DNA of 64,000 bases from Streptomyces adelaidensis (GTDB taxonomy: Bacteria > Actinomycetota > Actinomycetes > Streptomycetales > Streptomycetaceae), in the NCBI RefSeq assembly GCF_016598475.1, contig NZ_JAEMUX010000003.1, positions 147,108 to 211,107 on the forward strand, in the 5' to 3' direction. Of this stretch, positions 9,303 to 20,400 are shown one piece after another (position 1 is the stretch's first letter; each line of letters begins with the position of its first letter). Made by a program: the position numbers and the translations under genes. The notes under the pieces were generated by a model. It was not told the DNA's origin and did not search any database. It worked only from the letters and a program-made list of their open reading frames with translations.

Positions 9303-10589
9303 TCAGCCCGTCACCTTCCCCGCCGCGGTCGGCGTCGCCGGTTCGGCCGTGAGAGCGACGGGCAGTCCGCTGTAACCGTGGACGAAGTTGGAGTAGAGGC
9401 GCTGCGGCGGGCCCTGGAGCCGGATGCCGCGGACCATGGTGCGCAACGCGTCGACCATGGCGTTCACATGGACCCGGCCGAGGAAGGCCCCGAGGCAGAA
9501 GTGCGGGCCGTGTCCGAACGCCACGTGCTTGTTGGGCGCGCGGCCGATGTCGAAGCGGTACGGGTCGGGGAAGACGTCCTCGTCGAAGTTGGCCGCGCTG
9601 TTCCACAGGGTGACGACGTCCCCGGCGCGGATCACCTGGTCGCGGACGGGTACGTCGACGAGGGCGCGGCGCCCGAAGTGCATGGCGGGGGTGGTCCAGC
9701 GCAGCACCTCCTCGGTGGCGCTGTCCACGCCGACCTCGCCGTCCTTGAGTTTGCGCCACTCCTCGGGGTTCTCGGAGAACGCGATGAGGCCGCCGATGGA
9801 GGACATGCGGCTGGACTCGTCACCACCGAGGACGAGGCTGTAGCAGTTGAAGACGATCTCCTCCTCCGACAGCGGCTTGCCGTCGACGGTGGCGGTGGCG
9901 AGGGCGCTGATGACGTCGTCGCCGGGGTTGCGGCGGCGTTCGGCGGCCAGTTCGGAGAAGTAGAGCAGGATCTCGTTGCGGGCCATCACCTCGTCCAGCA
10001 CGCTGTCGTCGGAGCTGTGCCGGGACAGGGTCTGGGTGTTCCACTCGACGAGCCGTTCCCGGTCGGCGGCCGGTACGTCCATGAGGTCGCCGATCGTGTT
10101 GATCGGGATGTGGTCGGCGACGTCGGTGACGAAGTCCAGCTCGCCGCGTTCCAGGGCCTGGGCGACGAGTTCGCGGGTGCGGCGGTGGACGCCCGCGACG
10201 ACGGGTTCCAGGACGCGGGGCGAGAAGGACTTGAGCATCAGATTGCGGATCTCGCGGTGGCGCGGCCCGTCGGTGACGGCGAGCATCTTGCGGGAGGCGG
10301 AGTCACCGCCCTGGAGCAGGGTCGCCAGGACGTTGCCCTGCTCAGAGGTGAACCGCTTGTTGTCCCGGTAGACGGTGACGACGTCGGCGTACGTGGAGAT
10401 CACCCAGAAGCCGGGGACCGGAGTGTCGGTCGGGTGCCAGTGGACCGGGCTCTCGGTGCGGAACCGGCGCCACAGGGCGTGCGGGTCGACGTCGAGGAAC
10501 GTCTGCGGATCGGTGAGGTCGTACGCGCCGAGCGGGGGCGGTGCGATGGTGCCGGTCGTGCCCGCGGGCGCGGGCCGCTGTGTGGTCAT
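9303..10589 (-). CDS. Cytochrome P450
   Basis: A 428-residue soluble haem monooxygenase. The cysteine haem-ligand loop is AFGHGPHFCLGAFLGR, the ExxR helix reads EEVLRW, and the I-helix segment is LVLGGDESSR, where the usual AG-ETT is replaced by GGDESS. ATG 10589 begins MTTQRPAPAGTTG and follows a purine-rich GGAGGAAAA. It lies between the ABC permease and the hydroxylase in the NRPS operon, so it is likely a tailoring oxidase. NRPS-associated P450s often hydroxylate the beta carbon of carrier-bound residues or couple aromatic rings; which applies here cannot be told. No ferredoxin gene is nearby. Confidence 0.95.
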   Translation of the reverse strand: MTTQRPAPAGTTGTIAPPPLGAYDLTDPQTFLDVDPHALWRRFRTESPVHWHPTDTPVPGFWVISTYADVVTVYRDNKRFTSEQGNVLATLLQGGDSASRKMLAVTDGPRHREIRNLMLKSFSPRVLEPVVAGVHRRTRELVAQALERGELDFVTDVADHIPINTIGDLMDVPAADRERLVEWNTQTLSRHSSDDSVLDEVMARNEILLYFSELAAERRRNPGDDVISALATATVDGKPLSEEEIVFNCYSLVLGGDESSRMSSIGGLIAFSENPEEWRKLKDGEVGVDSATEEVLRWTTPAMHFGRRALVDVPVRDQVIRAGDVVTLWNSAANFDEDVFPDPYRFDIGRAPNKHVAFGHGPHFCLGAFLGRVHVNAMVDALRTMVRGIRLQGPPQRLYSNFVHGYSGLPVALTAEPATPTAAGKVTG

Positions 10590-10615
10590 GGCTGGTTTTC
10601 CTCCAGGCGGCGGGT

Positions 10616-11443
10616 TCAGGAGCCCGCGGTGCGGTAGCGGCGAAGGCTCACGGCGGAGCAGACGGCGAACAGCGCGCCCAGCGTCACGGCGGCCACGGCC
10701 ACCGGGTGCTCGGCGGGGAAGCTGCCCCCGGACGTCGCCGGGTTGCCCCACAGGTCGCGGCAGGCCGCGATGACGGCGCTGACCGGGTTCCACTCCGCGA
10801 TGGGGCGGATCGGCGCGGGCATGGACTGCGGGGCGAGGAAGGCGTTGGACAGGAAGGGCAGGACCACGACGATGAACGGGGTGACGACGCTGATGGTCTC
10901 CACGTTGCGCAGGGTCATCGCCAGCAGGACGCCGAGCCACAGCATCACGTACACGAAGAGCGCGATGAGCCCGAACGCGGCGAGCGTCGGCAGGACGCCG
11001 GTGCGGGTCCGCCAGCCGAGCAGCAGCCCGGCGCCGGTGACGACGGTCAGTCCGAGGAGCCCCACCAGCAGGTCCGCGAGGGTGTGCCCGAAGAGCACCG
11101 CGGACCGGCTGATGGGCAGCGACCGGAACCGGTCGACCAGTCCTCCCTTGAAGTCCATGGCGACCGAGACGGCGGTCGGCCCTACGCAGGCCAGGGCGAC
11201 CTGGACGGCGCCGCCGGCGAAGACGTACTCGCCGTACTCCCCGTCGGCCGGGAGCCTGATGGCGTCCCGGAAGAGGTAGCCGAGCATCACCATCGACACG
11301 AGCGGGCTGAGCACCACGCCGACCACGCGTCCCGGTGCCCGGCCCAGGTGGTGCAGCCGGCGGCCGGTGACGGCGAGGACCTCGGTGAGCAGCGCGCCCA
11401 GGGCGCCCGGGCGGCCGGTTTCGGTGTACGTGGCCGTCGTCAT
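10616..11443 (-). CDS. ABC-2 type (DrrB-like) transporter permease
   Basis: A 275-residue membrane protein with about six hydrophobic segments, an N-terminal cytoplasmic stretch, and the ABC-2 family region [27 protein letters not shown]. DrrA/DrrB pairs export antibiotics such as daunorubicin. The ATG overlaps the NRPS stop by 4 bases, so it is coupled to the NRPS. Its ATPase is not adjacent; the best partner is the DrrA-like gene at 46641-47588, on the other strand 35 kb away. I infer self-resistance or product export. Confidence 0.9.
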   Translation of the reverse strand: MTTATYTETGRPGALGALLTEVLAVTGRRLHHLGRAPGRVVGVVLSPLVSMVMLGYLFRDAIRLPADGEYGEYVFAGGAVQVALACVGPTAVSVAMDFKGGLVDRFRSLPISRSAVLFGHTLADLLVGLLGLTVVTGAGLLLGWRTRTGVLPTLAAFGLIALFVYVMLWLGVLLAMTLRNVETISVVTPFIVVVLPFLSNAFLAPQSMPAPIRPIAEWNPVSAVIAACRDLWGNPATSGGSFPAEHPVAVAAVTLGALFAVCSAVSLRRYRTAGS

Positions 11444-14400
11444 GACCCGTCACGTCCGTCCCGCTCCTGGTGGAACCGGTCCAGGTCTGCGGCGACGACC
11501 GGGCCGAGCTCGGCGAGCGGGCCGGGGGCGAGGATGTCGTCGTGGGTGCAGGCCAGCCGGTGGACGCGCAGGTCACCACTGAAGTACGGCTTCCAGAGCC
11601 GGTCCTTGTCGGGGCCGTTCTCCACCTGGCCGGTGCCGGCCTCGCCCCACACCGAGTGCTCGGCGAGGAACAGCCGCATCGTCCCGTCGAAGTCGCGGGG
11701 CCGGTAGCGGGTGTTGAGCGACTGGTGGTGGATCATCAGGTCCACCATGCGGGTCATGCGCCGCTCCCCCATGCGTGCCATCGGGCTGTTGTCGCGCCGC
11801 AGCGCGTCGAGGACGTCCCCGGCGACGAGGTCGCGGTCGCCGAACTCCGACCGGTGGTGTCCGATGCCCTCCAGGAGCCAGGCGAGCAGGCTCTGTTCGT
11901 CCCGCTCGTCGGTGACGCCGGTGCGCGGGTAGGAGTCCAGGTTGGCGACCAGGCCGACCTCGTCCCCGGCCAGCCGCAGCTGGACCGCGATCTCGTAGGC
12001 GAGCAGGCCGCCGAGGGACCAGCCGAGCAGGTGGTACGGGCCTTCGGGCCGCACCTCCTTGATCATCCGGATGTAGTCGGCCGCGATCTCCTCGATGCTG
12101 CCGGGCAGCGGCGCGTCGGCGACGACGCAGGGCGCCTGGATGCCGTACAGCGGGTACTCCTCGCCGAGGTGGCGGGTGAGCGGCAGGTACGACAGGGCGA
12201 ATCCGACGCCGCTGTGCAGGCAGAAGACGGGCGGGCGGCCGCCGGTCGGCTTGATGCACAGCACCGGGGCGAACGGGTCGGCGTGGTCGAGGCGGTCGGT
12301 CTCGTCGATGGCGTCCGCCATGACGCGGGTGCTGTGACGCGGGGTGGGCGCCGGTGCCTGTGTGGCGGCGGGTTCCGAGGCGGCCGGCGGCTGCGCCGTG
12401 AGGGTGGCCGCCAGGGCGCGGACGGTCTGGTGGACGAAGACGTCCGCGATGCTCACCTGAAGCCCCGCCTTACGCGCCAGGCTCACCAGCCGCAGCGACT
12501 TCATGCTGTCCATGCTCGCCCCCGGCGCCTCGAAGAAGTTCTCCTCGACACCGAACACCTCCACACCCAGCACCTCCGCCACGATCCCGCACAACACCCC
12601 CTCCGCCGGGCTCAGTCGCTCCACCGCGAGCGTGGCCGCCAGGGCGCGGACGGTCTGGTGGACGAAGACGTCCGCGATGCTCACCTGAAGCCCCGCCTTA
12701 CGCGCCAGGCTCACCAGCCGCAGCGACTTCATGCTGTCCATGCTCGCCCCCGGCGCCTCGAAGAAGTTCTCCTCGACACCGAACACCTCCACACCCAGCA
12801 CCTCCGCCACGATCCCGCACAACACCCCCTCCGCCGGGCTGAGTTGCGTCGGCATCGTCCCGGAGGGCGTGTCCGTGGGCGCCGGTGCGGTCGACGCGTC
12901 GGGGGCCAGGAGGTTGCCCTCCGTGTCCCACTTCACGCGCTCGCCGGTCCGGTGGAGCCGTGCGCCCGCCGGGCCGAACGGGTCGGCCACGAACCGTTCG
13001 GCGGTGGCGCCGGGCCGGCCCGCGTAGCCGCGGGCGAGTCCGGAGCCGCCGACGTACAACTCGCCGACCACGCCGGGCGGTACGGGGGTGAGCCACTCGT
13101 CCAGGACGTACACCCGGGTGTTCCAGGCTCCCCGGCCGGGCGTGAACGCCGGGGGCGTCGCCCAGTCGAGGGGCAGCGGCTCGTCGGCCGGCACCCCGGC
13201 ACCGGAGAGCAGCGGGGCGAACAGGCCACCCGTCGACGCGGCCTCGCCGGTCTCCAGGACCCACGCGAGGTGGCCGGCGGCCGCCCGGTGCTCCACGACG
13301 GTGCCGCGCGGGCGGCCCGCCGCGTCCTCGGTGCGGACGAGGTAGGCGGCGTGCTCGGCCCGCAGCGGGCTCGTGCGGTCGGCGTCGGTCACCGGCCCGG
13401 CCGAGCCGGCGCGCACCTCCGGCCCGTCCAGAACCATGGTGGTCACGCCGGTGCTGCGGAGCCTGCCGGCGAGGCCCGCCGTGGTCAGGACGCACACCGG
13501 GCGGGTCTCGGCGAACAGGGCCTTGATCCGGCCGGCCGGCTCGTCCGCCGCCAGCGGCACGTACGCCGCGCCCGCCTTGAGCACCGCCAGTACGGCGACC
13601 GCCCGGTCGGCGGGGCGGGGCACCGCGACCGCGACGACCTGCTCGGGGCCGGCGCCCGACGCGATCAGGTGGCGGGCCAGCCGGTGGGAGCGGGCGTCGA
13701 GTTCGGCGTACGTCAGGGCGTGGGCGCCCGTCCCGACGGCGGGCGCGTCCGGGGTACGGGCGGCCCGGTCGGCGAACAGGTCGGGCAGCGTCACCGGTGG
13801 CAGCTCGCGGGCGGTGTCGTTCCAGGTGTGGAGCACCCGCTCCCGCTCGTCGCCGGTCAGCAGCTCCAGGCCGCTGAGCCGGGCGTCGGGGTCGGCCGCC
13901 ACCGTGCGCAGCACCTGCTGGAACTGCGCGACCATGCGCTCGGCGGTCGCCCGGGTGAACAGCTCGGTGCTGAAGTTGAACAGGCCCCGCATGCCGCCCT
14001 CGCCGGGCCACGGCAGCAGTTCCATGACCAGGTCGAGCTTGGCCCGGTCGGAGCCGACGTACTCGGGCTTCACGGTGAGGCCGGGCAGCGCCAGCGGCTG
14101 GTCGCCCTGGCTCTGCACGCTCAGCACGACCTGGAACAGAGGGTGCCTGGACAGCGAACGGGCCGGCTTGAGCGCGTCGACGACCTGGTCGAACGGCACG
14201 TCCTGGTGGGAGTAGGCCGCGAGGTCGGTCTCCCGGAGCCGGTCGAGCAGTTCGCGGAACGTGGGGTCGCCGCTGGTGTCGCCGCGCAGGACCAGGGAGT
14301 TGATGAACATCCCGACGAGGTCGTCGAGCGCTTCGTCGGTGCGTCCGCTGACCGAGACGCCCAGCGGGATGTCGGTGCCGGCGCCCAGCCGGGTCAGCAG

Positions 14401-17400
14401 CGCCGACAGGGCCGCCTGGAAGACGATGAACTCGGTCGTCCCGCTCTGCCGGGCGATCTCCACCAGGGCCCCGTGCAGTTCGGGTTCCAGGTCGAACATC
14501 ACCACGTCACCGGACGAGCCGGCCACCGTGGGGCGCGGGAAGTCCATGGGCAGGGCGAGCTCCTCCGGCAGGCCCGCGAGGGCGTCCCGCCAGAAGGCCA
14601 GCTGCCCCGCCACGACGCTGTCCGGATCGTCCTCGGGGCCGAGCAGCTCGCGCTGCCAGACCGCGTAGTCCCCGTACTGCACCGGCAGCGTCGCCCATCG
14701 TGGGGCGCGCCCGGCGCAGCGGGCCCGGTAGGCGGTGGACACGTCGGTGAGCAGCGGCACGATCGACCAGCCGTCGAACGCGATGTGGTGGAAGACCAGC
14801 AGCAGCACGCACTCGTCGGGGCCGGTGGACAGCAGCCGTACGCGCAGCGGCGGTTCGGCGGTGAGGTCGAAGCCCTGATCGGCCTCGGCGGCCAGCGCGG
14901 CGGCCAGTCCGCCCTCGGTGACCGTGCGGGCCTTGAGCACCGGTCCGCCGGTCCGTGCGTCGAGCACCCGCAGCGACGGCACGCCGTCGGTGTCGGGGAT
15001 GACGGTCCGCAGCACCTCGTGCCGCTCGGCCACGTCGGTCAGGGCGGCCTGGAGGGCGGCGGCGTCCAGCCGGCCCGTCAGGTGGAAGGCCATCGGCGTG
15101 TTGTACGTGCCGTCGGCGCGCTCCTGGCGCCGGTTGAGGAACCACTGCCGCTGCTGGGTGAACGACAGCGGGCGTTCGGTCTCCTTCGGCGCGGGCCGCA
15201 GCGGCGGCCGGGCGTGGGCGGCGCCCTCGACGACGGCCGCGAGGGCGCTGACGGTCCGCGCTTCGAACAGGGCGCGGATCGGCAGCTCGACACCGAGGGC
15301 GGTGCGGGCGCGGCTGATCAGCCGGGTCGCCAGGAGCGAGTGCCCGCCGATCTCGAAGAAGTCGTCGTCGATGGAGACGTGGGTGACGGAGAGAATGTCG
15401 GCGAACAGGCCGCAGAGGATCTCCTCGACGGGCGTGCGCGGGCCACGGCCGCGCGCCGCTCCGGCGAGGTCCGGCGCGGGCAGCGCCTTGCGGTCGAGCT
15501 TGCCCTGCGGGGTGAGCGGCATGGTCTCCAGGGCGACGACCGCCGAGGGCACCATGTAGTCGGGCAACGACTGGGCGAGCCGTTCGCGCAGGGTACCGCC
15601 CAGCGAGGAGTCGGACAGCGCGGCGGGGTCGGCCGCCACGACGTACGCCACCAGGCGGCGGTCGCCCGCCTCGTCCTCGCGGACGATCACGGTGGCCTGG
15701 TCGATGCCGCTCTGGGCCAGCAGCGCCGAGGTGATCTCGCCGAGTTCGATGCGGAAGCCGCGCAGCTGGACCTGGTCGTCGGCGCGGCCGACGTAGTCCA
15801 GTTCGCCGTCAGGCAGCCAGCGCACCAGGTCGCCGGTGCGGTACACGCGCTCCCCGGCGGGGCCGAACGGGTCGGCCACGAACCGCTGGGCGGTGAGCTC
15901 GGGGCGGGCCAGGTAGCCACGGGCGAGGCCGCCGCCGACGTAGAGCTCCCCGACGACCCCGACGGGGGCGGGCCTCAGGTGCCGGTCCAGGACGTAGACG
16001 CGGTGGGCGGTGGTGGGCCGGCCGATGGGCGGGCGTCCGGTGCCCGTGAGCGGGCCGCTGACGGTGGAGCTGACGACGGCTTCGGTGGGGCCGTAGCCGT
16101 TGTAGAGCCGGACGTGGGCGGACCAGCGCTCGACGATCTCGGCGGGGACGGCCTCGCCGGCCACGGCCAGCCGCAGGCCGGCGGGCAGGGTGCTGCCCTC
16201 GGGCAGTCCGCCGACGACGACGGGCGGCAGTCCGGCGAGGTTGATCCGGGCCCGGTTGATCAGGTCGACGAGCGGCGCGCCGGGGGTACGGCACTCCTCG
16301 TCGGCGATCACCAGGGTGCCGCCGGTGAGCAGCGCCAGCATGAACTCCCAGACGGAGGCGTCGAAGCTGAAGGACGCGAACTGGAGCACGCGGGTGTCGC
16401 TGTCGAGTCCGAAGCGCTCGACGAGGCTGTCGACCATGCCCAGCAGGCCGGTGTGCGCCACGACGACGCCCTTGGGCCGGCCGGTGGAGCCGGAGGTGTA
16501 GATGATGTACGCCGGGTGCTCGGGCCGCAGCGGGCTCACCCGGTCGGCGTCGGTGAGGTCCGTGCCGGGCAGTGCGGCGAGCCGCTGGGCGGTGCCTGGT
16601 TCGTCGAGGACCAGGGTGTCGACGCCCAGGTCTGCCGTGCGCCCGGCGGTCGCCGTGTCGGTGAGCAGGGCGACCGGGTGGGCGTCGTCGAGCATGTAGG
16701 CGATGCGGTCGACGGGGTAGGCGGAGTCGACGGGCAGGTACGCGGCGCCCGCCTTGAGGACCGCGAGGGCGGCCACGACCATCTCGGGGGTGCGTGGCAG
16801 CATCACGGCGACGACCTGCTCGGGGCCCACGCCCCGGTCCGTGAGGAGTCGCGCGAGGCGGTTGGCGCGGGCGTCGAGCTCCGCGTAGCCGACCTGCTCG
16901 GCGCCGAGGACGACGGCCTCCTTGTGCGGCGCGGCGGCGGCGCGTGCCTCGAAGACGTCGGTGGCCCGCGTGGTGGCCGCCGCGGCCGTGGCGGCCGCGC
17001 CGGACCAGTCGTCGAGCAGCAGGCGGCGCTCGTCGGTGCCGAGCGCGTCGAGGGTGGCGAGGGTGGTGCCGGGTGCGTCGGCGAGGGTCTCCAGGACACG
17101 GGTGAACCGCCTCAGGATCGCCTCGGCCTCGTCGGCGCCGAAGATGTCGGGCCGGTACTGGGCCTCCAGGCGCATCGGCTCACCGGTCCGCGAGCCGGGG
17201 AACACCCCGAGGGCGAGCGGGTATTCGGCGATGACCCGGGCCTCCCAGGCGCGCATGCTCAGCCCCGGGACGCGCTCGCCGATGCGGTCGAGCACGCCGG
17301 AGGGGTAGTTGTGGAAGCTGACGACCGTGTCGAACAGTTCGCCGATCCCGGCGCCCTGCTGGACGTCGGCGAGGCCGAGGTGCTGGTGCCGTTCCAGGCG

Positions 17401-20400
17401 GAGCTGGCGTTCCTGGAGGTCGGCCAGCATCGCTTCGAGCGTCAGCGACGCGTCCAGCCTCACCCGTACGGGAAGGGTGTGCATGAAGGCGCCGACCATC
17501 TGCTCGACGTCCGGGAGTTCCTCGGGACGTCCGGAGGCCACGGCGCCGAACGTGACGTCCTGCCGGCCGGTGAGCCGCCCGAGGGCGACGGCCCAGCAGC
17601 CCTGCGCGACGGTGTTCATGGTCAGGCCGCCCGCGTGGGCCCAGGCGGTCACGGCGTCGGTCAGCCGCTGGGGCAGGTCGACGCAGACGGTCGCGGGCAG
17701 GACGCAGACGCGGCTCCGGTCGGCGGGGCCGAGCCGGGTCGGCTCGTCGATGCCGGCCAGCTCCTTCTGCCAGGCCTCCCGCGCGGCCTCCTTGTCCTGG
17801 GCGGCGGACCACTCCAGGTAGGCCTGTACGGGGGCGACGGGCGGCAGCGCGGACGGGTCGGCGCCGTTGGACCAGAGGGTGACCAGCTCTTCGGCGAGGA
17901 CGGCGGACAGCGACCAGCCGTCGACCAGGATGTGGTGCGCGGTCCACACGACGCGGTGCCGCTCGTCGCCGAGCCGGTGGACCGTGAAGCGGGTCAGCGG
18001 GGCGCGGGTGACGTCGAAGCGGTGCAGCCACTCCTCGTCGGTGAGCCGCTTCACCTCGGCGTCGACGTCCGCCGCCGGGACGCCGGTCAGGTCGACCTCG
18101 GTCCAGGGCAGTTCGACGGCGGCGGGGACGAGCTGGACCGGGTCGCCGGTGTCCCGCTCGCGGAACGCGGCCCGCAGGCCGGGGTTGCGGTCGAGGAGGG
18201 CGGCGACGGCGGCGCGCAGCGCGGACCGGTCGAGCGGACCGTCGACGTCCATGACGACCTGGAGCGTGTAGGCGTCCATGCCGTGCCGGTCGAACTGGGC
18301 CTGGAAGAGCAGGCCGCGCTGGAGCGGGGAGAGCGGCAGGATGTCCTGGAGCCCGTCGGTGTCGTTCTCGTACGCCTCGATCTCCGCCTGGGAGACGGTG
18401 ACCAGCGGGAACTCGGAGGGGGTGCGGCCGCCCGCGCCGGGCCGGGCGGCGTGCGTGGCGAGGGCGTCGAGGGCGCGGAACCAGTCGTCGGCGATGCGCC
18501 GGACGTCGTCCTCGGCGAGGAGGCCGCCCGCCCAGGTCCATTCGGCGACGAGCACGGGTCCTTCGGGGCGGTCCTCGGTCATCGAGACGACTTCCAGGAC
18601 GTGCCGCAGCGGGGTGTCGGGCGCCGCGGTGAGGCCGGAGGCGCCGGCCCGCATGGACCAGTCGCCGCCCGCGTCGGTGCTGAAGCGGCCCAGGTAGTTG
18701 AAGCCGATGCGGGGTGTGGTGCGGCGGGCCAGGACGCCGGCGGTCTGGGGGTTGAGGTGGCGCAGCAGCCCGTGGCCGAAGCCGTGGTCGGGCAGTGCGC
18801 GCAGGGTCTCCTTGACCCGCTTGAGCGCGGTGCCGCAGGCGTCGCCGCCGTTCCACAGGGATGCCCGGTCGAGTGTGCCGACGTCGAGGCCGACGGGGAA
18901 GACGCTGGTGAACCAGCCGACCGTACGGGACAGGTCGGTGTCGTCTCCGAGGTGTTCGCGGCCGTGGCCCTCCAGTTCGATCAGGGCGCGGGTCGCGGAC
19001 CGGCCGGTGCGGCGGCGGTCGTGGTCGGTGAGGGCGAGGGTGAGGGCGGTGAGGAGGACCTCGTTGACCTCGGCGTGGAAGGTGGCGGGTACGCGGGTGA
19101 GGACGGCTGCCGTCCGGTCGGCGGGCAGTTCGATCCGCAGCCGGCCGGCGGTGCCGTGGATGTCGCGGACCGGGTCGAGGGGACGGTCGGCGAGTTCGAC
19201 GGCGTCACCCTCGCAGTGGGCGGTCCACAGGGGCAGTTCGGCGACGCGGGTGGCGGCGTGCGCCTGCTCGGTGAGGGTGCGTGCCCAGCGCCGGTACGAG
19301 GTGGGGACCGGGTCGAGACGGATGTCCCGTCCGGCGGTGACGGCCTGCCAGGCGGTGTCCAGGTCGCCTAGCAGGATGCGCCAGGACACCCCGTCGACGG
19401 CCAGGTGGTGGACGACCAGGAGCAGTCGGCCGGGGGCCGCGTCGCCGGCGTCGAGGAGGACGGCCTGCATCAGCCGGGCGGCCTCGGGGCTCAGCCGGGT
19501 ACGGGCGGCCTCGATCTGTTCGGCGAGGACCGTGTCCGGGTCGGCGCCGGCCGGCACCTGGACCGTGCTGAGGACGTCGGAGGGGGCCACGGCGCCGGGC
19601 GGGAGCGCCGCCAGGGACCACAGGCCCGGTACGGGCGCGGTGAGCCGCATGCGCAGCGCGTCATGCCGGTCGAGGAGGGCGCCGACGACGGCCTCCAGGC
19701 GGGCGGGGCCGGCGGTGTCGGGGACGGAGACGGTCACGTACTGGGCGTATTCGCGGGTGGCGGCGGGGAGGTGGGAGACCTCCTCGCGGAACTGGTCGAT
19801 GACGGGCGTCAGCGGGATCTCGCCGACGCCGTCCTCGACGACCGTCTCCGCCCGCCGGCCCGTCAGCCGGGCGACGCCGGCGATGGCGGCGGCTGTGCGG
19901 TGCTGGAAGACGTCCCGGGAGGTGACCCTCAGGCCTGCCTTGCGGGCGCGGCTGACGACCTGGATGGCGCTGATGCTGTCGCCGCCGAGGGCGAAGAAGC
20001 TGTCGTCCACGCCGATCCGGGGCAGGCCGAGGACCTCCGCGAGCACCTCGCACAGGATCCGTTCCGCGTCGGTGCGCGCCGCGCCGCCCGTGTGGGTGGC
20101 GGCGAAGTCGGGGGCGGGCAGGGCCTTGCGGTCGACCTTGCCGTGCGGGGTCAGCGGCAGTTCGGGCAGGGCGAGGAGCAGCGAGGGCACCATGTGCTCG
20201 GGCAGCACCTCGGCGAGCCGCTCGCGTACGGCCGCGCTGCCGGTGGTGTGTGTGGTGCCGGTGGTGTCGTCGGTGGTGTCGGTCACGACGTAGCCGACCA
20301 GTCGCTGGTGTCCGGCCGGGTCGGTGACGGCGGCGGCCACGGCGTCCGAGACCGTCGGCAGCGCGCGGAGGGCGGACTCGACCTCGCCCAGCTCGATGCG

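Noticed and set aside
11470..19371. A 2,600-codon open frame on the plus strand opposite the NRPS
   Set aside because: It is the antisense shadow of a GC-rich NRPS gene. It has no family motifs, and the opposite strand carries complete C, A, PCP, E and TE cores.
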